Assembly (NCBI GenBank): GCA_020344295.1
Contig: CP070819.1
Location: 371,533-381,945 of the forward strand
Origin: Dehalococcoidia bacterium
Lineage (GTDB): Bacteria; Chloroflexota; Dehalococcoidia; SZUA-161
Length of the DNA: 10,413 nt
Direction of reading: 5' to 3'
In this document: piece by piece, positions 1 to 6,462 of the stretch
How the letters are laid out: every line of letters starts with the position of its first letter
Position numbering within the stretch: the first letter of the stretch is position 1
Notes under the pieces: model-generated
Databases searched by the model: none
What the model saw: the letters and a program-made list of their open reading frames with translations, nothing else
What the model was told of the DNA's origin: nothing
Program-made: the position numbers and the translations under genes

Positions 1-48
1 CTCGGTATCACAATCAATAGTAGGCGTACATTTCAAATACATTTCCAT
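1..48 (-). CDS. Transglutaminase-like protein, N-terminal fragment cut by window edge
   Basis: Read on the minus strand from ATG at 48-46, the 16 codons to the window edge are open and translate as MEMYLKCTPTIDCDTE. This lines up without gaps with the start of the complete transglutaminase-like protein at 6463-7119 (MEEYLRCSEIIDCYTE): ten of 16 residues are identical, and R/K and S/T exchanges are conservative. A Shine-Dalgarno GAGGA (plus positions 55-59) lies 6 nt before the ATG. The rest of the gene, including any catalytic Cys-His-Asp, lies outside the window, so function rests on the paralogue. It is transcribed away from the MoxR/VWA operon and shares its 5' control region. The evidence is short but combines homology, RBS and an open frame. 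Confidence 0.72.
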   Translation of the reverse strand, partial: MEMYLKCTPTIDCDTE

Positions 49-88
49 AATTCATCCTCAATTATATAGACGGGTTTGATTTCGGAAT

Positions 89-101
89 TGCCAATTTGGC
101 A
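89..101. repeat. 13-bp palindrome in the divergent intergenic region
   Basis: TGCCAATTTGGCA is a perfect 6-1-6 inverted repeat (TGCCAA / TTGGCA around a central T). Its size and symmetry resemble the binding site of a dimeric repressor. It sits 41 bp upstream of the minus-strand ATG at 48. No regulator gene in the window can be matched to it. Confidence 0.4.
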
Positions 102-147
102 CACAATAAGTCCGTGCTTAATATGATTGTTACGCTTCACTCTTGTC

Positions 148-168
148 CTTATAATAAATTTTTATAAG
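148..168. repeat. AT-rich inverted repeat CTTATAA-N7-TTATAAG
   Basis: Perfect 7-bp arms at 148-154 and 162-168 flank a 7-nt spacer. The left arm overlaps a TATAAT (150-155) that has TTGTTA (127-132) 17 bp upstream, so the repeat could be an operator over a second, weaker plus-strand promoter. AT-rich repeats of this length also arise by chance. Confidence 0.3.
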
Positions 169-188
169 ATGTTCGTGGAAATGGATTT

Positions 189-217
189 CATATATCACAG
201 AATGCTGAATTTGTCAA
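189..217 (-). promoter_or_regulatory. Candidate sigma-70 promoter for the left-edge transglutaminase-like gene
   Basis: On the minus strand a perfect -35 TTGACA (plus 212-217) is followed after 17 bp by TATATG (plus 189-194, four of six consensus bases). It would start transcription near 182 and give a leader of about 134 nt before the ATG at 48. That leader contains both inverted repeats listed separately. The -10 is mediocre, hence moderate confidence. Confidence 0.4.
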
Positions 218-240
218 ATTTATCTCGAGCCTGTGTTAGG

Positions 241-269
241 TTGATTCCGGTGCGCAGTATCTGTATAAT
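241..269 (+). promoter_or_regulatory. Sigma-70 type promoter for the MoxR/VWA operon
   Basis: TTGATT (241-246) and a perfect TATAAT (264-269) are separated by the optimal 17 bp. The predicted start of transcription is near 276, leaving a leader of about 50 nt before the GTG at 327. This is the best-scoring promoter by eye in the divergent region. Confidence 0.65.
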
Positions 270-326
270 TTACTTATACGACTAAATTTACGCAGGATGA
301 CGTTATCTCACGGAGGAACTGGACCA

Positions 327-1187
327 GTGAAAGACGGCAGTTTCGATCAGTTTTCCGGCACATCCGATTATGTGACCTCCGAGCCATTGAGAAATGCGGT
401 AAATGTATCCATAGCTCTTGGAAGACCCCTGCTCATAAGGGGCGAGCCGGGGACAGGGAAGACAAAGCTCGCCCACAGCATCGCCCGTGACCTGGGGAAA
501 ACGCTGATCGTATGGAATATTAAATCGACGACCAAGGCTCAGGAGGGGCTGTATGTCTATGATACCGTACAGAGGTTGAATGACAGCCGCTTCGGTGATC
601 GGGATATCTCCGATATCAAGCAATACATCAAACTGGGCAAACTGGGGCAGGCTTTTGATTCCGTGGAGCAGGTTGTGCTGCTCATTGACGAGATAGATAA
701 AGCCGATATAGAGTTCCCCAACGACCTGCTCAATGAGCTTGATGAAATGAGCTTCTATATCACGGAGACGAATAAGACCATTGCTGCCATCCACCGGCCC
801 ATTACCGTCATCACCAGCAATGCTGAGAAAGAGCTTCCCGATGCCTTTCTCCGGCGCTGCATATTCCATTACATCGAATTCCCGGACGCGGAACTGATGG
901 AGCAGATCGTCCGTGTGCATTTCCCCGATATCCGCATCAACCTATTGAGCGAAGCCCTGAAGACCTTCTATTCACTGAGAAGGATCGAGGACTTCAGGAA
1001 GAAGCCGTCGACAAGCGAGTTGATAGACTGGATTCAGGCCCTTGTTGCCAGCGGTATAGCTGACGATAGAATATCCACGGAGATCCCCTTCCTCGGCGCC
1101 CTGCTCAAGAAAGAAACTGACTATGACTATTTCGTGAACAGGCGTATGACCAGGATGGGCGACACCCTGGTCCGTCGGCAGTGGTAG
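327..1187 (+). CDS. MoxR-type AAA+ ATPase
   Basis: Cytoplasmic AAA+ ATPase of the MoxR group. These act as chaperone-like remodelling machines, usually with a VWA-domain partner, in protein maturation or metal-cofactor insertion. Numbering from the GTG: Walker A GEPGTGKT at 39-46, Walker B VVLLIDEIDKAD at about 116-127, sensor-1 Asn in ITSNAEKELPDAF near 165, paired arginines (LRRC, 176-177) as arginine-finger candidates, and a C-terminal lid with KPSTSELIDW near 226-235. At 286 aa it has normal length for a single-domain MoxR protein. An in-frame ATG at 297 adds ten residues but has no spaced RBS; GTG at 327 has GGAGG (312-316) ten bases upstream and is preferred. It is separated by 3 bp from the VWA gene, so the two are surely one operon. 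The substrate cannot be read from the sequence. Confidence 0.93.
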   Translation: MKDGSFDQFSGTSDYVTSEPLRNAVNVSIALGRPLLIRGEPGTGKTKLAHSIARDLGKTLIVWNIKSTTKAQEGLYVYDTVQRLNDSRFGDRDISDIKQYIKLGKLGQAFDSVEQVVLLIDEIDKADIEFPNDLLNELDEMSFYITETNKTIAAIHRPITVITSNAEKELPDAFLRRCIFHYIEFPDAELMEQIVRVHFPDIRINLLSEALKTFYSLRRIEDFRKKPSTSELIDWIQALVASGIADDRISTEIPFLGALLKKETDYDYFVNRRMTRMGDTLVRRQW

Positions 1188-1190
1188 GCG

Positions 1191-2360
1191 ATGTTCACCG
1201 ATTTCTTCTATATCCTCCGCAAGAGGAAAGTCCCGGTCACCATTACGGAGTGGATGACCCTTATGGAGGCTCTGGCCAGGGGTTATATCAACAACCTGGA
1301 TGAATTCTACTTTCTGGCGAGAGCTATTCTGGTTAAGAGCGAGGCCTACTTCGACCACTATGATGTTGCCTTCCAGGAGTATTTCCAGGGTATCGAGAGC
1401 CCCATGGAAATCACGGAGCAGATACTGGACTGGCTTAAGAATCCCATGAACCGGCTTACCCTCACGGAGGAGGAGCTGGCCCTGTTTGACCAGATGGACC
1501 TGGACGAGCTGATCAGCGAACTGGAGAAAAGGCTTCAAGAGCAGACCGAGGCACATGATGGCGGTGATTACTGGATCGGCCGGGGCGGCACATCTCCCTT
1601 CGGGCATTCCGGAAGCCATCCCGCGGGCATCCGGATCGGGGGTGAGGGCGGGGGAAGGCATGCCGTGCAGATAGCCCATGACAGAAGGTTCCGTAACTAT
1701 CGACACGACTTGACCCTGGATATCCGGCAGATCGAAGTAGCGCTTAGGGGGCTGCGACAGTTGAGCCGTGTAGGCCCCGAGGACGAGCTTGACCTGGAGG
1801 AGACGATTGAGGCGGCTGGCAGGAATGCCGGCGACATCGAGCTGATCTGGCGGCGATCCCGGATGAACAGGGCTAAGGTTCTATTACTGATGGATGTTGG
1901 CGGCTCGATGGAGCCCTACGCTTTACTATGCAGTCAGCTGTTTTCGGCGGCTCACCGCAGTACTCATTTCAAAGAATTCCACTACTACTATTTCCATAAC
2001 TGCGTATATGATAAGCTCTACGAGGACATTACCCGACGGGAATCGACTGACACCGACTATCTCCTGCGTACGCTGGACCCCAACTTCAAAGTGCTGCTGG
2101 TGGGGGATGCCACGATGTCCCCCTACGAGTTGACGGAACAGCATGGAGCGATTAACTATTCTGACCGTAATGAAATACCGGGTATAGTATGGCTCAAACG
2201 GATCGCCGATCATTTTACTCACTGCGTCTGGATGAACGTGGAGAACCCGCGTCACTGGAACCACACAACGGTTAGAATGATACACAGGGTTTTTCCCATG
2301 TACCCCCTTACTATCGACGGTCTGGGACAGGCCGTGCGCAAACTGCTGGTGAAGAATTAG
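1191..2360 (+). CDS. VWA-domain protein (CoxE-like), partner of the MoxR ATPase
   Basis: A 389-aa soluble protein with no signal peptide or membrane segment. Residues 1-115 are mostly helical and acidic (MFTDFFYILRKRKVPVTITE start, typical of these proteins). Residues 123-165 form a Gly-rich linker. A CoxE-like von Willebrand A domain occupies about 225-389, with LLLMDVGGSM at 231-240. The MIDAS motif reads D235-x-G-x-S239 instead of D-x-S-x-S, and D306 in LVGDATMS is a plausible later MIDAS acid. In known MoxR/VWA pairs the ATPase works on or through the VWA adaptor; metal binding by the MIDAS usually mediates ligand contact. The ATG lies 3 bp after the ATPase stop with only a weak RBS, suggesting translational coupling. 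The Gly at the first MIDAS Ser is, from memory, common in this CoxE-like subgroup and not a sign of decay. Confidence 0.88.
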   Translation: MFTDFFYILRKRKVPVTITEWMTLMEALARGYINNLDEFYFLARAILVKSEAYFDHYDVAFQEYFQGIESPMEITEQILDWLKNPMNRLTLTEEELALFDQMDLDELISELEKRLQEQTEAHDGGDYWIGRGGTSPFGHSGSHPAGIRIGGEGGGRHAVQIAHDRRFRNYRHDLTLDIRQIEVALRGLRQLSRVGPEDELDLEETIEAAGRNAGDIELIWRRSRMNRAKVLLLMDVGGSMEPYALLCSQLFSAAHRSTHFKEFHYYYFHNCVYDKLYEDITRRESTDTDYLLRTLDPNFKVLLVGDATMSPYELTEQHGAINYSDRNEIPGIVWLKRIADHFTHCVWMNVENPRHWNHTTVRMIHRVFPMYPLTIDGLGQAVRKLLVKN

Positions 2361-2625
2361 ACCTGCTCACCATCGCGAACAGTCCGTGCCTGAGGTTATA
2401 AGCTCCTGCACAGCCCCTTGCATCGGATTCATTGTATAGCGTAGTACTATTACCGAAGATGCTCTTGGTAGTAATGGTATAAAATTCGCTATCTGTGAAC
2501 TGACGAAATGTCCCTTATTATCCCCAAAGGGTCTCTCACTCTACGTTCAAACTGCTCAGGATTGACGTGGTTTGGTGAATATAAGTGAAGGCGAAAGTAA
2601 CTTCCCCTTGATTACCATCGTAGGA

Positions 2626-2653
2626 TTGACCCCCCACACGATTGCATCATAAT
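2626..2653 (+). promoter_or_regulatory. Sigma-70 type promoter for the GGDEF/HD-GYP gene
   Basis: TTGACC (2626-2631, five of six) and CATAAT (2648-2653, five of six) are spaced by 16 bp. Transcription would start near 2660, giving a leader of about 54 nt to the ATG at 2714. Confidence 0.55.
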
Positions 2654-2681
2654 TAATCACACACGCGTCGCACGTAAGCGA

Positions 2682-2701
2682 TCCCCCCCGTTAAGAGGGG
2701 A
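2682..2701 (+). promoter_or_regulatory. Possible Shine-Dalgarno-masking hairpin
   Basis: A run of seven C (2683-2689) precedes the purine-rich Shine-Dalgarno of the GGDEF gene (GAGGGGAG, 2695-2702). TCCCC can pair with GGGGA (2697-2701), which would cover the ribosome-binding site. The stem is only about 5 bp, and the C-run allows several registers, so this is suggestive only. Confidence 0.3.
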
Positions 2702-2713
2702 GTTGGATAGAAA

Positions 2714-5074
2714 ATGAACTTCGACGTCGCCGTGATACTCACCGCTTTCGCTCTCTACATTCTCCTGTTCGCCAAGGTTATTCGGGGGAAGCGATTGAAG
2801 ACGCGCTTTTTCCTGCTTGTTTACCTGGCAGCATCCGCTTTATGGGCTATAACCGGTTATGTTGTGCATGCCGACTTCTACCCGGAGCGGACATCGCTCC
2901 TCGGGAATATATTGCCACTGATGGGACTCTGGGCTGTGGTTGCCTATTGCCAGCTGGTTTGTGCATTTGTAGGCAGAAGAGTAGCTATCTGGACAGGTAT
3001 AAGTTATGCCTTTGTTAACGTACTGGTGATCCTGGCTGCACTGGGGTATATGCCTCGGAGTGCACAATATGCGAGTAATACTGGGGTTAGTATGTTGCTC
3101 GGCCCTTGGCAGTATGCCTTAATCGTAGGCGTGGCCCTGTTTGCATTACTGCCGATATTCTATTTGTGGCAGGAGTATCGAGGTTTGAGAAACATACGCG
3201 GTCGTAATCAGGTTCTCTATATGATTGTTGGTGCTTCCGTAGCCGCAACAGTTAGTATGAAGATAGCGATTCCAAATATACCAAATTATCCTCTTGAGCA
3301 TGTTGGTTACGCCGCCAATGCTTTACTGTTCACCTACGCACTAAGTACTCATAGGCAGCCTGATATAAAGTCGGCAGCAAAGACGGGCCTGGTATACCTA
3401 GCTTCAAGCCTGATAGTCGCCCCACTGTACGTCCTCTCCCTCTGGAGCTTGTACCACTTCTCTCGCAGTTGGTCCAGTCCCGCAATTATTGCTATCGCTA
3501 TCGGGATGATATTCGTTTTACCCTGGTCATTGGTTGTGCTACGCAAGCCCGTTGGTAAATTCATCGACGGGATCTTGTACGGAGAGGACCTGCACTACAG
3601 GGAGACTATGCTCAGCTTCCCCAAAAGGATGCGGAATGTCCTCAGTCTGAAGCAGTTGGCTGAGGGCATGCTGCAACCGATTCCTCAAGCTTTGAAGGCC
3701 TCACATGCAAGTCTCCTTTTTCCCAGCAACGGCGATTTTACATTGCAGTTCAGCAATCAAATAGGCGGTGGAGAGCCATCGGGGGCGATAGAATTGCGTA
3801 ATGATAGTCCGATTATCAGCTGGCTTGTGGAGAACGATGAGCCTCTCTTCCGTGAATCACTTTATGATGCACCGGAGTTCGAGGGGATGAACGAGGCAGA
3901 GAGAAGTGCGATTGAAGTGATGCGTATTGGGCTGCTGGTGCCGATGAACAGCAATGGCAGGCTCGTTGGAATTCTCGCAGTGGGCGAAAAACTGTCGCGC
4001 GGCCAGTATTCCAGAGATGACATACTACTGCTCACAACGGTAACCAGTGAGCTGGCAGCGCCCATAGGAAACGCACAGCTTTATGCTCAGATCAAAGAAC
4101 GGGTTCACACCGATGAGCTGACAGGGCTGCTGAATCATGGATATTTTCACCAGCGCGTTGATGAGGAGATTTCTCGTTGTTCTCGATTCGGCAGCATATT
4201 TTCCCTTTTATTCTTGGACATAGATCTGTTCAAATCATACAATGACGCCTTCGGTCACCTTGCAGGCGATGAAGTCCTCCGCCAGGTCGCGCAATGCATC
4301 AAAGGTTCGATCAGGGGAATTGACATGCCTTTTCGCTATGGAGGCGATGAGTTTGCCATATTATTGCCGGAGTCATCCATAGACGATGCTACCCATGTTG
4401 CTGAGAGAATACGCAGAAAGATAGAAACTGAAATGGACACCAGAGGAGTCGCATTATCCTGTAGCATAGGCATAGCCGCCTGGCCAACTGATGGGGTTAC
4501 TAGGGAAAAGGTTATACAGGCAGCGGACAGTGCCCTCTACTTGAGCAAGCAGGCAGGAAGGAATCGCATATCACTGGCCTCTGAAAGGGATATTTCCCAA
4601 TCCCTGGATATCGAGGCTGTTGGAGACCATGAGGTTCTGAGCGCCGTACATGCATTGGCGGCCACGGTTGATGCTAAAGACTCCAATACATACGGTCACT
4701 CGAAAAAGACTAGTGAATACGCTGTATATTTGGCCGAAGCACTTGGCTACACCAGCGATAAGATAAGCGTAATCAGAGCAGCGGCACTGCTGCACGATAT
4801 CGGAAAGATACGGGTCCCTGACAGACTTCTACAAAAGGTCGGTCCTTTAAATGATGACGAATGGCTCGCTGTCCGTGAGCATCCAAAATTCGGTGTTACG
4901 ATACTCAAACATATAGAAGGTCTAAGCGCCTGTCTCCCCATCATACAGCATCACCACGAACGATTCGATGGGAGCGGGTATCCCGCAGGACTGACAGCTG
5001 AGAATATACCCCGCGATGCCAGGATTCTTGCTGTGTCGGATGCTTACGATGCCATGACTTCTCCACGCCCTTAA
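2714..5074 (+). CDS. Membrane GAF-GGDEF-HD-GYP c-di-GMP turnover protein, ended early by in-frame TAA
   Basis: A 786-aa product up to the stop. Residues 1-280 hold about nine hydrophobic helices resembling the 7TM sensor region of some histidine kinases. A GAF-like domain spans about 310-455. The GGDEF domain (about 465-620) has DIDLFKSYND (502-511) and intact RYGGDEF (541-547). An RxxD inhibitory site, R534-GI-D537, lies five residues before the signature, so active, product-inhibited diguanylate cyclase is expected. The HD-GYP phosphodiesterase domain (from about 635) has H694-D695 in LLHDIGK, HHHE (746-749), DGSGYP (752-757) and the metal Asp in VSDAYDA (D776). Translation stops after AMTSPRP, where the family continues RPY-R/K. 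The same frame stays open and homologous to 5287, so the ancestral gene was 2714-5287. Start: ATG with GAGGGGAG about 11 nt upstream. If truncated, phosphodiesterase activity is probably lost and cyclase retained. Confidence 0.9.
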   Translation: MNFDVAVILTAFALYILLFAKVIRGKRLKTRFFLLVYLAASALWAITGYVVHADFYPERTSLLGNILPLMGLWAVVAYCQLVCAFVGRRVAIWTGISYAFVNVLVILAALGYMPRSAQYASNTGVSMLLGPWQYALIVGVALFALLPIFYLWQEYRGLRNIRGRNQVLYMIVGASVAATVSMKIAIPNIPNYPLEHVGYAANALLFTYALSTHRQPDIKSAAKTGLVYLASSLIVAPLYVLSLWSLYHFSRSWSSPAIIAIAIGMIFVLPWSLVVLRKPVGKFIDGILYGEDLHYRETMLSFPKRMRNVLSLKQLAEGMLQPIPQALKASHASLLFPSNGDFTLQFSNQIGGGEPSGAIELRNDSPIISWLVENDEPLFRESLYDAPEFEGMNEAERSAIEVMRIGLLVPMNSNGRLVGILAVGEKLSRGQYSRDDILLLTTVTSELAAPIGNAQLYAQIKERVHTDELTGLLNHGYFHQRVDEEISRCSRFGSIFSLLFLDIDLFKSYNDAFGHLAGDEVLRQVAQCIKGSIRGIDMPFRYGGDEFAILLPESSIDDATHVAERIRRKIETEMDTRGVALSCSIGIAAWPTDGVTREKVIQAADSALYLSKQAGRNRISLASERDISQSLDIEAVGDHEVLSAVHALAATVDAKDSNTYGHSKKTSEYAVYLAEALGYTSDKISVIRAAALLHDIGKIRVPDRLLQKVGPLNDDEWLAVREHPKFGVTILKHIEGLSACLPIIQHHHERFDGSGYPAGLTAENIPRDARILAVSDAYDAMTSPRP

Positions 5075-5287
5075 CGCCGTAAAAAAATGACTCATCAGGA
5101 AGCTATAGATGAACTGGCACGCCATGCTGGCACCCAGTTCGACCCCGAAATAGTTGAAATGTTCAGTACAATGTGGGAACCTCTGGATTCGTATGTGACG
5201 ACTAGCGGGATCAGCCGCACAGCCAAACGAAAACCGTCTTCCAGTAACAGAAAGCTTGAGCTTCTATCTTTTATGTCCGATTTGTGA
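5075..5287 (+). pseudogene. Severed C-terminal part of the HD-GYP domain (in frame after TAA)
   Basis: In the same frame as the gene upstream, 70 sense codons follow the TAA: RRKK, then MTHQEAIDELARHAGTQFDP and onward to TGA at 5285-5287. The pattern (basic residues, then M/L-T/S-x-x-E-A, then GTQFDP) is the standard end of an HD-GYP domain after its RPY motif, so this is the missing C-terminus and not a separate gene. An ATG at 5087 lies 12 nt after the stop but has no Shine-Dalgarno; reinitiation would give only a 66-aa peptide. The last 30 or so residues (TTSGISRTAKRKPSSSNRK) look like a basic, disordered tail. Retention of the frame indicates a very recent nonsense mutation, a sequence error, or readthrough. 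Confidence 0.8.
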
Positions 5288-5521
5288 TAGCGCTCAAATC
5301 CAGAACAATTCACATCAGTAATCAATAGTACCATTTTCCCCTTAGAAATCGCCCGATATTACCATAGTATGCACAGTAACTTTGTGCTACGGTGAAAACA
5401 GTACGACCCGCTACGAAGTTTGCGGCAAAAGTCATTTATCTACTGGTTAGTTCGAATAAGGCAGAGAAACCGAAAGAAACGATGACAGACTGGTATTTTA
5501 AGGAACCAACAGGGGCAGAAA

Positions 5522-6355
5522 ATGCGTAAGATAGTAGCGATGATTGTCAGCAACGACGCGTTTTCTCGGGCTGGCATACGGGAGACGTTGTCTGGGCAGA
5601 ATGCCTTGGCTTTGCTGGAGATTGTGGAGTGTGATCCCGGTGAGGACGGTAACGAGGCAGTCAAGCAAATTTTAGAGAGTTCGCTGGACGTCGTGGTGCT
5701 TGACCTGGGTCATATAAGCACCAGAGGGCTCGAGGTGAGCAGGAAACTGACTCGTAATTTTCCGGGCACCAGGGTTATCGTGCTGAGTAGTAAATCAACG
5801 GAAGACGATGACGAGCTTTTTGAAGTGATGAAAACGGGAGCTGTAGCCTATCTCAGGAGCAAGCAGTGTACCCCTAACACACTAGTTGAGATAATAGAAC
5901 GGGCTACAAATGGTGAATATCCCATAAACGATGAGATATTCGATCGCCCTCAGCTCAGCACGCGTGTTCTCAGGCAATTTCAGGATATTGCGGCCGCTGG
6001 AAGGCCTCTCGGTGAGGTTGCCATGTCCCTTACTGCTAGAGAATCGCAAGTGCTGACCCTCATCGCTGATGGCAACTCAAATAAACTTATCGCTGGTATT
6101 CTCGGCACTAGTGAGCAGACGGTCAAGAACCACGTCAGTACAATATTGCGTAAACTGAATGCCAATGACAGAGCCCATGCGGTATTCATAGCGGTGCGCG
6201 ATGGCCTGATCTCCGTGGAATCGAACACCAACGCTGGCCAAGTAGGCGAAGGCGGGGTCCTGGATTCAAAATACCTAGGGAATCGGCGCCGCGGTGCCCC
6301 CGCAAGCAGAATGACGCTTCGTCAGTATTTACGCGGCCGTTCCCCCACCAGTTGA
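5522..6355 (+). CDS. NarL/LuxR-type response regulator with atypical receiver
   Basis: A 277-aa two-domain transcription factor. The receiver (1-125) has the phospho-acceptor candidate D61 in VVVLDL, GLEV at 69-72, S89/S90 and K115. However, the acidic pair after strand 1 (normally DD, often DDH) aligns with S10-N11-D12, and YLRSK carries one extra residue before the conserved Lys. The LuxR/GerE helix-turn-helix (about 167-230) is canonical: LTARESQVLTLIADG, then SEQTVKNHVSTILRKL. After it comes an unusual tail of about 45 residues rich in Gly, Ser and Arg. ATG 5522 has GGGGCAG (5512-5518) just upstream. No histidine kinase is adjacent; the nearest signalling gene is the c-di-GMP protein upstream. 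It presumably binds DNA; its target and phosphorylation dependence are unknown. Confidence 0.9.
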   Translation: MRKIVAMIVSNDAFSRAGIRETLSGQNALALLEIVECDPGEDGNEAVKQILESSLDVVVLDLGHISTRGLEVSRKLTRNFPGTRVIVLSSKSTEDDDELFEVMKTGAVAYLRSKQCTPNTLVEIIERATNGEYPINDEIFDRPQLSTRVLRQFQDIAAAGRPLGEVAMSLTARESQVLTLIADGNSNKLIAGILGTSEQTVKNHVSTILRKLNANDRAHAVFIAVRDGLISVESNTNAGQVGEGGVLDSKYLGNRRRGAPASRMTLRQYLRGRSPTS

Positions 6356-6371
6356 AGCAGCCCAGCTTCAA
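6352..6371. terminator. Hairpin at the convergent gene ends
   Basis: TTGAAGC (6352-6358) and GCTTCAA (6365-6371) form a perfect 7-bp stem with a 6-nt loop, overlapping the stop codon of the response regulator. It lies between convergent genes, where a terminator is expected. There is no U-run on either side, so intrinsic termination would be weak. Confidence 0.35.
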
Positions 6372-6462
6372 ATCAACCTGCTGATTCATCACACTCACGA
6401 TTCACTATACTCAGAAACGTAATATCATTGTCTCAATATCTAACCTTCTCCAGACAGCTATC

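Larger units (their letters stand above)
2361..2713. other. Intergenic region before the c-di-GMP gene
   Basis: 353 bp without a convincing gene. No T-tailed terminator follows the VWA gene. An imperfect hairpin lies at 2451-2470: TACC(g)AAGA pairs with TCTTGGTA around a 3-nt loop, with one bulged G and possible weak extension to 2448-2473. It has no U-tract. The promoter at 2626-2653 and a C-run facing the Shine-Dalgarno (2682-2701) are listed separately. No tRNA or riboswitch was recognised. Confidence 0.5.

Noticed and set aside
972..1706. 244-codon minus-strand open frame opposite the ATPase/VWA genes
   Set aside because: It is fully antisense to two well-supported genes, spans their junction, and its translation has no recognisable domain.
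2562..2585. TTGACG and TATAAG as a promoter for the c-di-GMP gene
   Set aside because: The spacer is only 12 bp; the pair at 2626-2653 has a proper 16-bp spacer.
5072..5074. Genome-wide reassignment of TAA to Tyr
   Set aside because: All other complete genes here end in TAG or TGA, but none has an internal TAA where Tyr is expected, and Tyr is coded normally by TAT/TAC. Six stops are too few to argue a changed code.
5060..5100. Frameshift in the HD-GYP gene near the run of seven A (5081-5087)
   Set aside because: The continuation from 5075 and the ATG at 5087 are in the same frame as the upstream gene (offset divisible by three), so a substitution to TAA explains the break with no indel.
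5441..5465. GTTCGAAT at 5450-5457, resembling a tRNA T-loop
   Set aside because: The flanks do not form a T-stem, and no acceptor or anticodon arm can be placed around it.
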